A stretch of 64,000 nt of DNA from Tragulus kanchil (taxonomy: Eukaryota; Chordata; Mammalia; Artiodactyla; Tragulidae). Under the pieces are notes generated by a model. That model ran no database searches and was not told where the DNA came from. It worked only from the letters and a program-made list of their open reading frames with translations. The DNA lies in the NCBI GenBank assembly GCA_022376925.1, contig JAIOJX010000004.1, forward strand, positions 129,295,123-129,359,122. The letters are read 5' to 3'. Both the position numbers and the translations under genes were made by a program. The number at the start of each line of letters is the position of its first letter. Position 1 is the first letter of the stretch. This document shows, in pieces, positions 47,900 to 58,104 of the stretch.

Positions 47900-48679
47900 T
47901 ACAGTCATCAAGACATTATGGTGCTGGCACAAAAACAGAACTATAGACCAATGGAACAAGATCGAGAACCCAGAGATAAACCCACGCACCTATGGGTACC
48001 TTATTTTTGGCAAAGGAGGTGCAACTATAAAATGGGACAAAGACAGCCTCTTCAACAAGTGGTGCTGGGAGAATTGGACAGCTACATGCAAAAAAATGAA
48101 GTTGGAACAGTCCCTGACACCATGCACAGAGATCAACTCAAAATGGATTAAAGACCTAAATGTAAGACCAGAAACCATCAAACTCTTAGAGAAGAATATA
48201 GGCAAAACCCTCAAGGACATCAATTAAAGCAAGATCTTCTCTGACCCACCAACTAAAATAGCGGAACTGAAAAGAAAAATGAACATGTGGGACCTCATGA
48301 AACTTAAAAGCTTTTGTACAGCAAAAGAAATTACAAAAAAGCTGAACAGACACCCCACAGAGTGGGAGAAAATCATAGCAAATGAAATAACAGACAAAGA
48401 ATTAATCTCCAAAATCTACAAGCAACTCAGACAACTCAGCACAGGGAAAACGAACAACCCAATCAAAAAATGGGAAAAAGATCTAAAGAGACGCCTCTCT
48501 AAAGAGGACATACAGATGGCCCAAAAGCACATGAAACGATGCTCAACCTCACTTATTATTAGAGAAATGCAAACTAAAACTACAATGAGATATCACCTCA
48601 CACCAGTCAGAATGGCCACCATCAAGAAATCTACAGACAGTAAGTGCTGGAGAGGGTGCAGAGAAAAGGGAACCCTCTT
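47900..48679 (+). mobile_element. Young L1, first assembly copy (cut at junction)
   Basis: The same L1 start as 49044, broken at GGAACCCTCTTG, where sequence jumps back to the pre-SINE flank. The apparent fusion of ORF2 to other residues in the 48279 frame is created by this junction. Confidence 0.85.
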
Positions 48680-48815
48680 GCTGGACACAGTCAGTAAGCA
48701 TTCACACATCTGGTTTCTAGTTTCCAAAAGTGTTTTGATTTTTCTTTTTGGCTGCTGTCTCCTCTCTAATTCTCCTTGTTTGTATGGGTTTATGCTTTTA
48801 AAAATGCCTTTCCTG

Positions 48816-49043
48816 GGGCTTCCCTGGTGGTCCAGTGGGTAAGGAAACCGCCTTGCAGTTCAAGGGCCGCTGGTTTGATCCCTGGCCTGGGAAGATCCCA
48901 CGTGTGGCAGAGCTGCTGGACCGATGTGTCCAATTACTGCGCCGGCGCTCTGGAGCGCATGCGCCCAGAGCCGGTGCTCTGCGACAACAGAGGCCACTGT
49001 GATGGGAGGCCCACATGGGCCGAAGACCAAAAATGGATGAAAA
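48816..49043 (+). mobile_element. Unusual SINE, 5' part (second copy)
   Basis: Same locus as 47672 re-read with several substitutions in the body. It runs directly into the L1 at 49044. Its left TSD is repeated at 48800-48815. Confidence 0.85.
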
Positions 49044-50533
49044 TACAGTCATCAAGACATTATGGTGCTGGCACAAAAACAGAACTATAGACCAATGGAA
49101 CAAGATCGAGAACCCAGAGATAAACCCACGCACCTATGGGTACCTTATTTTTGGCAAAGGAGGTGCAACTATAAAATGGGACAAAGACAGCCTCTTCAAC
49201 AAGTGGTGCTGGGAGAATTGGACAGCTACATGCAAAAAAATGAAGTTGGAACAGTCCCTGACACCATGCACAGAGATCAACTCAAAATGGATTAAAGACC
49301 TAAATGTAAGACCAGAAACCATCAAACTCTTAGAGAAGAATATAGGCAAAACCCTCAAGGACATCAATTAAAGCAAGATCTTCTCTGACCCACCAACTAA
49401 AATAGCGGAACTGAAAAGAAAAATGAACATGTGGGACCTCATGAAACTTAAAAGCTTTTGTACAGCAAAAGAAATTACAAAAAAGCTGAACAGACACCCC
49501 ACAGAGTGGGAGAAAATCATAGCAAATGAAATAACAGACAAAGAATTAATCTCCAAAATCTACAAGCAACTCAGACAACTCAGCACAGGGAAAACGAACA
49601 ACCCAATCAAAAAATGGGAAAAAGATCTAAAGAGACGCCTCTCTAAAGAGGACATACAGATGGCCCAAAAGCACATGAAACGATGCTCAACCTCACTTAT
49701 TATTAGAGAAATGCAAACTAAAACTACAATGAGATATCACCTCACACCAGTCAGAATGGCCACCATCAAGAAATCTACAGACAGTAAGTGCTGGAGAGGG
49801 TGCAGAGAAAAGGGAACCCTCTTGCATTGCTGGTGGGAATGTAAATTGATACAGCCTCTATGGAAGACAGTCTGGAGATTCCTTAAAAAACTGAAAATAG
49901 AAGCACCCTATGACCCAGCAATCCCACTTTTAGGCTTATATCCGGATGAAATCAAAACTGAAAGAAGCACCTGTACCCCAATGTTCATTGCAGCTCTCTA
50001 TACAATAGCCAGAACATGGAAGCAACCTAGATGTCCATCGACGAATGAATGGATCCAGAAGCTCTGGTACATATATACAATGGAATACTACTCAGCTGTT
50101 AAAAGAAATGCAGAAGACTCAGTCCTAATGAAGTGGCTGGCTCTCAAGTCAGTCAAAAAGAGAAAGACAAGTACAGTATACTAACACACATATACGGAAT
50201 CTAGTAGGATGGTCTTGATAACACACACAGTGAACTCATGGAAAAACAGACAGAGCATAGACATAGGGACATTGTGGGGAAGAAATAGGGAGGGGGAGGC
50301 ATGGAGGGAGTAACATGGAAACCTATACTGTCATGTGTGGAAAAGATAGCTAGTGTCATTATGCTAAGGGAATAGAAGTGCTTACAATGGCATGGGGCAA
50401 TGGTCCGGAGGTGTGGGATGGGGGGGACTCAGGGGGTGGGGACCAGGGATATGCATATGACTGATCTGGGAACATACATATCTGTGAACAACAAAACTCT
50501 GTAAAACCTTTAAAATAAAGAAAAAAAAAAAAA
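49044..50533 (+). mobile_element. Young 5'-truncated L1 nested in a SINE, with ORF2 C-terminus
   Basis: A nearly intact L1 ORF2 C-terminal region ([51 protein letters not shown]) runs to about 50184 with one frame shift or stop near 49371-49423. A 3'UTR of ~350 bp and AATAAAG poly-A follow. Its 3'UTR (TGGAAAAGATAGCTAGTGTC, TGCATATGACTGATCTGGGA) differs from the cattle L1 3'UTR as I remember it and recurs at 60700. Truncated far short of full length, so inactive. Assembly duplicate of its first part at 47900-48679. Confidence 0.85.
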
Positions 50534-50589
50534 GATCAATAGAAGTGGCCCACCCGCCCCCCTCCGCAACCCGCCTCACCCCACCCCCA
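50534..50589 (+). mobile_element. Unusual SINE, displaced 3' tail after nested L1
   Basis: Directly after the L1 poly-A comes GATCAATAGAAGTGGCCCAC and a C-rich run, matching the tail of the 10633 SINE (GACCAATAGAAGTGGCCCGC). It is followed by AAAAATGCCTTTCCTG at 50590-50605, the right half of the SINE's 16-bp TSD. The SINE inserted first and an L1 split it later. Confidence 0.85.
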
Positions 50590-50748
50590 AAAAATGCCTT
50601 TCCTGTCATTTTAGTGGGGTTCCAGGAGGAAATAGAAGTCAATGAATCTATTTAATTTTCTATATTTAACTAGAAGTCTTAAAGTCAATTATTTTCCTGC
50701 CCTCAAAAAAAATAAGGATAACAATCATCCACATCTAAAAGAAAAACT

Positions 50749-51027
50749 GGGCTTCCCTGGTGGTCCAGTGGGTAAAGAGTGCATCTTGCAGTGCAAGGGG
50801 CACTGGTTCGATCCCTGGCCCAGGAGGATCCCACGTGCCATGGAGCAGCTGGACTGGTGTATCCAATTAGGAGCCAGCGCTCTGGAGCGCATGTGCCTAG
50901 GGTCGGTGCTCTGCAGTGAGAGAGGCCACTGCAACGGGAGGCACACACATGCCAAAGAATAAAAAGATGAATGAAAATAAATATAAATAAAAGATGCATG
51001 ATGGGGAAAGAAAAAAGAAATAAACAA
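50749..51027 (+). mobile_element. Unusual SINE, full-length with 14-bp TSD
   Basis: Starts GGGCTTCCCTGGTGGTCCAG and shares the body, with GCGCATGTGC at the palindrome. The 3' end is A-rich (AATAAATATAAATAAAAG) and lacks the C-rich tail. Perfect TSD CTAAAAGAAAAACT at 50735-50748 and 51028-51041. It sits next to a truncated CHR SINE. Confidence 0.87.
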
Positions 51028-51041
51028 CTAAAAGAAAAACT

Positions 51042-51278
51042 TTTACTCTGCCTTGCAATGCAAGAGAAACTGGCTCAATCCCTGGACCAGGAAGACCCCA
51101 CATGTCGCAGGGCAACTAAGCAGCCAGTGTGCCACAACTACAGAGCCCGTGAGCCCATGCTCTAGAGCCTGTGTTCCTACAACAAGAGAAGCCACTGCAA
51201 TGAGAAGGCCATGCCCCTCGAGAGCAGGCAATACTTGCTGCAACTAGAAGACCCAGTACAGCCAAAAATATAAAAAAA
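51042..51278 (+). mobile_element. CHR-type SINE, 5'-truncated
   Basis: Begins within the head (ACTCTGCCTTGCAATGCAAG), with the usual CHR body and AGTACAGCCAAAAATATAAA end. The younger SINE at 50749 abuts its truncated 5' side. Part of its 3' end is re-read from 52366. Confidence 0.8.
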
Positions 51279-51657
51279 TTAATTTTAAAAAATTTAAAAA
51301 AAGAAAACTTTTAACCTTTTTCAAAACCAGTATATTCTCATTTTTATGAATGTTGCTTCCCCAAATATATGACATTTTACAAGAGCATTATTAGTAAAGC
51401 TTTAAAACTTCCATTAAAATAATGACAAATTAGAACTTAATGTTAGGGCTTGCAAGTAATTTCACACAGTACTAATGGTTTGTGTTTTGAATCAATAACT
51501 TTTTTCAAAAAGTGAGTTTTGAAAAATATGCATGTCAAAAATGCTACAGTGTAAGTTGTATGTCACATGTCTTCTCTTAAATGCTTACTTTAAAATAATT
51601 ATAAATCATGACTACTGAGGCACACTAGTCAATGGATACATAAAGCTCTTGTTTATT

Positions 51658-51990
51658 TATTTATTTTTTAAAGATTTATTTATTTATTTGTTATGGGCGA
51701 GGGCTGGGTTGGGGAGGGAGGGGGACGGGCGGGCCACTTCCATTGGTCTTTTCATTTCTCTATTTTCATCCATCTTTATTCTTTGGCTCCTGTGGGCCTC
51801 CCATCGCGGTGGCCTCTGTTGTCGCACAGTGCGGCTCTGGGCGCATGCGCCCCAGAGCTCTGGCTCGGTAATTGGACACATAGGTCCAGCCGCTCCGCGG
51901 CACGTGGGATCTTCCCAGGTCAGGGCTCGAACCGGCGCCCCTTGCACTGCAAGGCGGTGTCCTTACCCACTGGACCACCAGGGGAAGCCC
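51658..51990 (-). mobile_element. Unusual SINE, full-length, minus strand, 14-bp TSD
   Basis: Minus-strand copy: head at 51990 (GGGCTTCCCCTGGTGGTCCA), palindrome near 51840-51850, C-rich tail as GGGGAGGGAGGGGGACGGGC on the plus strand, and an A/TTTA-rich end. TSD AGCTCTTGTTTATT at 51644-51657 and 51991-52004. Duplicated at 52804-53135. High similarity to the other copies suggests recent activity. Confidence 0.88.
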
Positions 51991-52189
51991 AGCTCTTGTT
52001 TATTGATGGTGGATTTATTTCCACACATTGAATGACTGGCTCAAGCAATATCTTTCTAAACCATACTTTTAATCAGCAAAGCATCTGTTGTACTCAAATT
52101 CATGACACTTTTCACAGCCATCATTAAGCAGCACCCTTACGAAAACCATAAATCATCCAGGAGCTAAAAAGTAGGAAGAAGATCAGCAG

Positions 52190-52325
52190 TTATTAAAATC
52201 TGCTACGTGCAAGTCCTGTTCTAAGTACATACCTAACATAATCCTCAAAATAACCCGACAAGGTACAGATCATGTCCTCATCTCATCAACAAGGCAAATT
52301 AGAGTATAGAGAGCTGAGGAAACTC
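52190..52325 (-). repeat. MIR SINE fossil
   Basis: AAGTCCTGTTCTAAGTACAT, ATAATCCTCAAAATAACCCG and ACAAGGCAAATTAGAGTATA resemble the complement of MIR's 3' half. Re-read at 53335-53470. Confidence 0.6.
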
Positions 52326-52803
52326 AGGCCTGATAAAACCGTAACAGTAATTTCTCAAAGTAACTGAGAGCAGGCAATACTTGCTGCAACTAGAAGACCC
52401 AGTACAGCCAAAAATATAAAAAAATTAATTTTAAAAAATTTAAAAAAAGAAAACTTTTAACCTTTTTCAAAACCAGTATATTCTCATTTTTATGAATGTT
52501 GCTTCCCCAAATATATGACATTTTACAAGAGCATTATTAGTAAAGCTTTAAAACTTCCATTAAAATAATGACAAATTAGAACTTAATGTTAGGGCTTGCA
52601 AGTAATTTCACACAGTACTAATGGTTTGTGTTTTGAATCAATAACTTTTTTCAAAAAGTGAGTTTTGAAAAATATGCATGTCAAAAATGCTACAGTGTAA
52701 GTTGTATGTCACATGTCTTCTCTTAAATGCTTACTTTAAAATAATTATAAATCATGACTACTGAGGCACACTAGTCAATGGATACATAAAGCTCTTGTTT
52801 ATT

Positions 52804-53135
52804 TATTTATTTTTTAAAGATTTATTTATTTATTTGTTATGGGCGAGGGCTGGGTTGGGGAGGGAGGGGGACGGGCGGGCCACTTCCATTGGTCTTTTCA
52901 TTTCTCTATTTTCATCCATCTTTATTCTTTGGCTCCTGTGGGCCTCCCATCGCGGTGGCCTCTGTTGTCGCACAGTGCGGCTCTGGGCGCATGCGCCCCA
53001 GAGCTCTGGCTCGGTAATTGGACACATAGGTCCAGCCGCTCCGCGGCACGTGGGATCTTCCCAGGTCAGGGCTCGAACCGGCGCCCCTTGCACTGCAAGG
53101 CGGTGTCCTACCCACTGGACCACCAGGGGAAGCCC
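52804..53135 (-). mobile_element. Unusual SINE, second assembly copy of 51658
   Basis: Identical re-reading of the preceding SINE except for one lost T (GTCCTTACCC/GTCCTACCC) in the head. Not an independent insertion: the flanking TSDs and host sequence are the same. Confidence 0.88.
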
Positions 53136-53886
53136 AGCTCTTGTTTATTGATGGTGGATTTATTTCCACACATTGAATGACTGGCTCAAGCAATATCTTT
53201 CTAAACCATACTTTTAATCAGCAAAGCATCTGTTGTACTCAAATTCATGACACTTTTCACAGCCATCATTAAGCAGCACCCTTACGAAAACCATAAATCA
53301 TCCAGGAGCTAAAAAGTAGGAAGAAGATCAGCAGTTATTAAAATCTGCTACGTGCAAGTCCTGTTCTAAGTACATACCTAACATAATCCTCAAAATAACC
53401 CGACAAGGTACAGATCATGTCCTCATCTCATCAACAAGGCAAATTAGAGTATAGAGAGCTGAGGAAACTCAGGCCTGATGGACAGAAAGTCCCAAGTAAC
53501 GTGCAGAGTAACCGCACGTCTCAGGTTCTCAGGTGTCATTTACAAAACATGCTATACAACTACACAGTAGACTCTTAGCTACTCATATATATTTTTTAAA
53601 CTCCAACTATTAAGCCTACTGAAAAGACAAAAAACTACACTTGAATTTTTAACATGACTTTGTATTTTTTACAGAGGCACATCAAGCTGGATAGACGGAC
53701 AGACACACAGCATGGAGAAAAGTACAGAAGGATACATACCAGGGCAATTTACAAGCAAGGAAAGCCCAATTTACAAGCATAATGAAGTAGAAATAGGCTA
53801 ATGAGAGTAGAGAGACAACAAATCATAACAGTAACAATTTTTCGAAAAGTATATATTTCATTTCTGTAAAATTATGATCCCCTTTA

Positions 53887-54213
53887 TTTTTATTTTTTTT
53901 AATTTATGTATCTTTTGGGGAGTGGGGTGGGGAGGGAGGGGGACAGGCGGGCCACTTCCATTGGTCTTTCATTTGTCCATTTTCTTCATCCGTCTCTGTT
54001 CTTTGGCCCGTGTGGGCCTCCCATCACAGTGGCCTCTGTCGTCGCAGAGCGCTGGCTCTGGGTGCGTGCGCCCCAGAGCTCCGGCTCAGTAATTGGACAC
54101 ATCAGTCCAGCCGCTCCACGGCACGTGGGATCTTCCCAGGCCAGGGACCAAACTGGCGCCCCTTGCACTGCAAGGCGGTGTCCTTACCCACTGGACCACC
54201 AGGGGAAGTCCGG
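53887..54213 (-). mobile_element. Unusual SINE, full-length, minus strand
   Basis: Minus-strand copy ending (5' head) at about 54211-54213, with the G-rich complement of the tail at 53918-53950. Its palindrome has one change (GTGCGTGCGC). The short TSD TCCCCTTTA is at 53878-53886 and 54214-54222. Confidence 0.85.
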
Positions 54214-54442
54214 TCCCCTTTAAATAAATAAATTTTGAAAAAATTCAATTACAACTATATCTATTATTACAAGGCTGTCCATGTTATACTTTCAAATAAA
54301 AAAGGATATTATGAATTCCCTATTATAAAAACAATGTTTCACTGTGTGTGTGTATGTATATAGAATATATTAATAAAGGGAAAGGTGTAGAGGGCCACAA
54401 ATCAACCTAATCTCAACTTGGGTCACTTGAAGATGATTGTGT

Positions 54443-54655
54443 GCGTGCATGCTCAGCCTCTTCAGTCCTATCTGACTCCTTGCAACCCCATGGACTGCAG
54501 CCTGCCAGCTCCTCTGTCCATGAGATTTCCCCACCAAGAATACTGGAATGAGTGGCCATGCCTTCCTCCAGAGGATCTTTCCTGACCCATGGATCAAACC
54601 TGCTTCTCCTGCACTGCAAGTGTATTCTTTCCCCACTGAGCTACTTGGGAAATCC
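54443..54655 (-). mobile_element. Bov-tA SINE
   Basis: Plus strand reads body to head: GTGCATGCTCAGCCTCTTCA, CCCCATGGACTGCAGCCTGC, then the complemented head ending CTACTTGGGAAATCC. Confidence 0.85.
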
Positions 54656-56034
54656 TGAAGGTTACTGGAGACATTTAAAGATTTGTGGGTCACTACACAT
54701 GAGCTACAACTGGGGACTTTATTTCTTGTACTCTTTCTCCTTCAAACCTGTTTCTCTTATTCACCAGGGGCTTATTTGCCCAGAAACTTGTCTCCTGGTA
54801 TGATCACTAGTCCTTGCCCCAGCATCCTCTGAACCATATTAACCATTCTCTAGCATGGCTGAGAGAACGTGGGCATGAAGAACCACCAAGCTGGAGAAGT
54901 GTCTCTGCAGTGTCTCACAGGCTTGAGGCTTTCCTGGTAAGGGGCTGTAATGTGTGGTCATGTTCTTAAAAGGGACAGCCCCAGAATCTGGACGGGTTGC
55001 AGGCCAAAGGAGCAGGAGGAGGCAGTCAGGTGGAGAGTGGGTCACGTTTTTGGTAGCACCCCTACTGCCAAATCAAACTTCAAATATTCCCTCCCATCTC
55101 CTGTTCCAGAGAAGGCAAAATTGCATGAATATGATGGCTCCTTGTTTTCCTACTACAATCTTAGTCTGCAAATGATGATTACCACACAAGGAAGAACAGC
55201 ATGTTCTTACAGTAAAGAAACTAACATACTGTCAGTTCTTGATAGGCATGAAAGAGCACTAACACTGCTTCCAGCAAAACACATCCGAAGAGTTCAAAGT
55301 CTTGTATAATCTTATGAATACCCATAAGACGATACAAGCTGAAATATTTTAAAAGCCAGAAATTTTACTTGAGACATGAAACAGTTTTTAAAAGAAATCC
55401 ATCTATGTGGACACAGAGCATATTTCTACATCATTAGAGACACGTCAAAAACGACCTCAGGAGCTGCCTCCCTTCTTGTTGTACCTCTGACTTATCATGT
55501 TTTCATATAACAGAGACAGTTCTTTATGCTACTATTTTGAATGGCTTCTGAGAAATAAACTGACAATGTCAATGAACAAGTAAAACACACAGTATAGTAT
55601 GTACGGTGATGATCAGCACTACAGAAGAAAATAAGCGGGAGAGAGGGCCACCGCTGGGGGAAGGGGGCAGGCTGCTATCGTACGCAGTGTGGAGCCAGAC
55701 GGGGGTGGTGCTAAAAAGAGAGCATTTGGACAAAGTGCTGAAAGAGGTGAACATCTCAGGGAGGAATACTGGAGGCTGAAGGTTCAGCACACGCAAAGGC
55801 CCCGCATCCAGGGGCACGCTGCTGCTCTCCAGTGTCAGCTCCCCTGCCGCACAACCTCCTGCACGTCATGCCAACCAAGCACGGCCTGCTTGCTGTTGCT
55901 CACACATGTGCTAGAGAATGGGGAGGGAGGAAGTGCAGAGGCAACACAGGCCAGGAGAAGCTCCTCTGAAGTGGCCTTCCTCTCAAATTTTCAAACAGCC
56001 CAGCCTCAAATGACTAAGAAGGATGTTGGGCAAA
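54656..56034. other. Unannotated intron stretch
   Basis: Free of duplication junctions and of recognised repeats. Open frames at 54950-55309 and 55689-56111 have no family resemblance and no splice context I can support. Confidence 0.5.
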
Positions 56035-56205
56035 CAAACACTCCTCTTGAGCAACAATGTCCAACAGGACTTTCTGCAGTGATGAGAATGTTCTATCTGT
56101 CTGTGCAATAAAAGTAGCTAGTATGACTGAGGAACTGAAATGATATGAAATAGAAATAATCAAATGTGGCTAGTGGCTACAATACTAGCCAGCAAATTTC
56201 TAGAA
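56035..56205. mobile_element. MER-type DNA transposon fossil
   Basis: AATGTCCAACAGGACTTTCT, GATGAGAATGTTCTATCTGT and AATGTGGCTAGTGGCTACAA are diagnostic of the same family as 14085. Confidence 0.65.
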
Positions 56206-56550
56206 TAAAGGTAGGTCATGACAACAGAGAAATTTATAGAAATACATTTCATTTAATTTGCTGAAGTTCAAGTTAGTCTAATGAAAATTCCATGATTAAA
56301 TATGGCAATTATGACAGTCTTATTTGTCATAAAACATATGTATTAAGCATTACTTGCCATGTAATTCTTTGGTTACTGTGTGGAAAAAATTACTGTTATT
56401 AGCCTTTCCTACCTCAGCTTTAGTATTTCCCTGTACATGATTTATTATTTTTGAAGTAACAGTTGAGACTTTTAAAATCTATTTTTAATCAAACTGCATT
56501 TCCTAACAAGTTCTTTGCCTCTCAGTTTGATTTTTCTTCAAATGACACAT

Positions 56551-56767
56551 GTGGTAAATCACTTCGGTCATGTCCAACTCTTTGTGGCCCTGTGGACTGT
56601 AGCCCACCAGGCGCCTCTGTCCAAGGGATTCTCCAGGCAAGAATATTGGAGTGGATTGCTGTCCCTCCTCCAGGGAATCTTTCTGACCCCAGAGATCAAG
56701 CCCACCTCTCTCATGTCTCCTGCACTGGCAGGCAGGTTCTTCACCACTAGCTCCATCTGGAAAGTCC
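56551..56767 (-). mobile_element. Bov-tA SINE
   Basis: Plus strand: AAATCACTTCGGTCATGTCC, GGCAAGAATATTGGAGTGGA, then the complemented head near 56750. The 92-104 residue frames across it are not genes. Confidence 0.85.
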
Positions 56768-56969
56768 CTCAGGAGACACAGAGACACATGTAAATTTAAG
56801 AACGTGAAGAAATACAATGAATAAGATGCGGTAAAATAAGCTCCATATTCAATGTATTATTAAATTCTAACTAAAGAGAATCAAAGATTCTGATTAGAAG
56901 AATGGCATAACTTGTAATCTTAACTATACTCAACTTAGAAACTATGGTTTCTAAGAAAAGGCATGGATA

Positions 56970-57046
56970 TATGTGTGCGTGTGTGTGTATACATACACAC
57001 ACACACACACACACATATATACACATATACACACATATATATGCAC
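56970..57046. repeat. Compound GT/CA/TA microsatellite
   Basis: GTGTGTGTGT, then ATACATACACAC(AC)n, then a TATACACA block. The second reading at 58047-58131 is 6 bases longer. Confidence 0.95.
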
Positions 57047-57562
57047 ACAGCCCCTAAATGTATCACTATTAAAGTTAGACAAGAAAACTTTTAAAATTTT
57101 TATGTTTAAATCAACAGCACTCAGAGACGATGAAAGCCAGTTACTAAAAAATTTATTGCTTAGTTAAAACTCAGTTTACAATTCAAAGGATTTTTAAAAT
57201 CTCTGAGCTGTTATGAAGCTTTATGGGGTTTATAGTAGAGATGAAAACAGAAATAAAAAGATCTGACAAACAGAAAATGCCAAAGATATTTCCAGCATTA
57301 TCAACACAGATTCTTTTTTTCGCTATCATTATTTTTTATCTTATTCCCAGAAGACTGACTTTAACTCATCGGCCTGAAAAGACAACTGTATCCTGGGGCC
57401 CCTTTCAAAATGTAAGCGCTTGATGAACAGTTTTAGTGAAAGAATATTATTTTATAATTGTTAAAAATAACAAGAATGCCCAAATGTGTATGAGATAGAA
57501 AATAACAGTGAATGGCTGATTACTAAACTGCTGAGGCACAAAAAAAAGAAAAGGAAAAAATA

Positions 57563-57680
57563 AGAATGTAAACTCTATGAAGGCAGGAATTTTGGATAAT
57601 CTACAGTAGTTCCAGTTCTCAGAGTAGTTCCTGCATATTGTACAGATTTACTAAATATTTATTGAATTAATAATTTTACC
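57563..57680 (+). repeat. L2-type LINE fragment
   Basis: TAAACTCTATGAAGGCAGGA, ATTTACTAAATATTTATTGAA and AATTAATAAT follow the L2 3' end in sense orientation. Re-read at about 58650-58768. Confidence 0.6.
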
Positions 57681-58067
57681 AGTACCTTTTATGAAAACAA
57701 GATAACCAATTTGTATTATAACATCAGTGTAGATTTTCATTTTAACATTGGTAATCGAGAATCATTCCACCTAAAAATTCTTGTTTTACTATCTATAGAT
57801 AAAAAAGTCCTTTTCAAAGCTTATTAATAAATCACAGAATTAGTCAGACTAATTATTTATTATTTTATCCATTCTTTCAGTGGTTATAGAATTCTATGAT
57901 CCCTTCCAATACCAAAATTCATTTTATTCTAATCATAACCTAAACCCCCACCAAAAATCTGAAATCTATTCAAATGGAATGGCATAACTTGTAATCTTAA
58001 CTATACTCAACTTAGAAACTATGGTTTCTAAGAAAAGGCATGGATATATGTGTGCGTGTGTGTGTAT

Positions 58068-58104
<37 letters not shown>

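Larger units (their letters stand above)
47531..49824. repeat. Direct duplication 18 (47531-48674 / 48675-49824)
   Basis: An 1144-bp direct repeat of a SINE plus the start of a nested L1. Several substitutions cluster in the SINE body (around 47798-47842 versus 48942-48986), more than between other copy pairs. The first copy stops mid-L1. Confidence 0.95.
51220..53479. repeat. Direct duplication 19 (51220-52334 / 52366-53479)
   Basis: About 1.11 kb is repeated at an offset of 1145-1146, with a 31-base spacer (52335-52365) that matches neither copy. Contains a minus-strand unusual SINE. Confidence 0.95.

Noticed and set aside
48279..48842. 187-codon frame joining L1 ORF2 to a novel C-terminus
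   Set aside because: The C-terminal part is created by the duplication junction at 48675.
54950..55309. 119-codon plus-strand frame
   Set aside because: No similarity recognised, no acceptor or donor in frame, and a different frame is also open.
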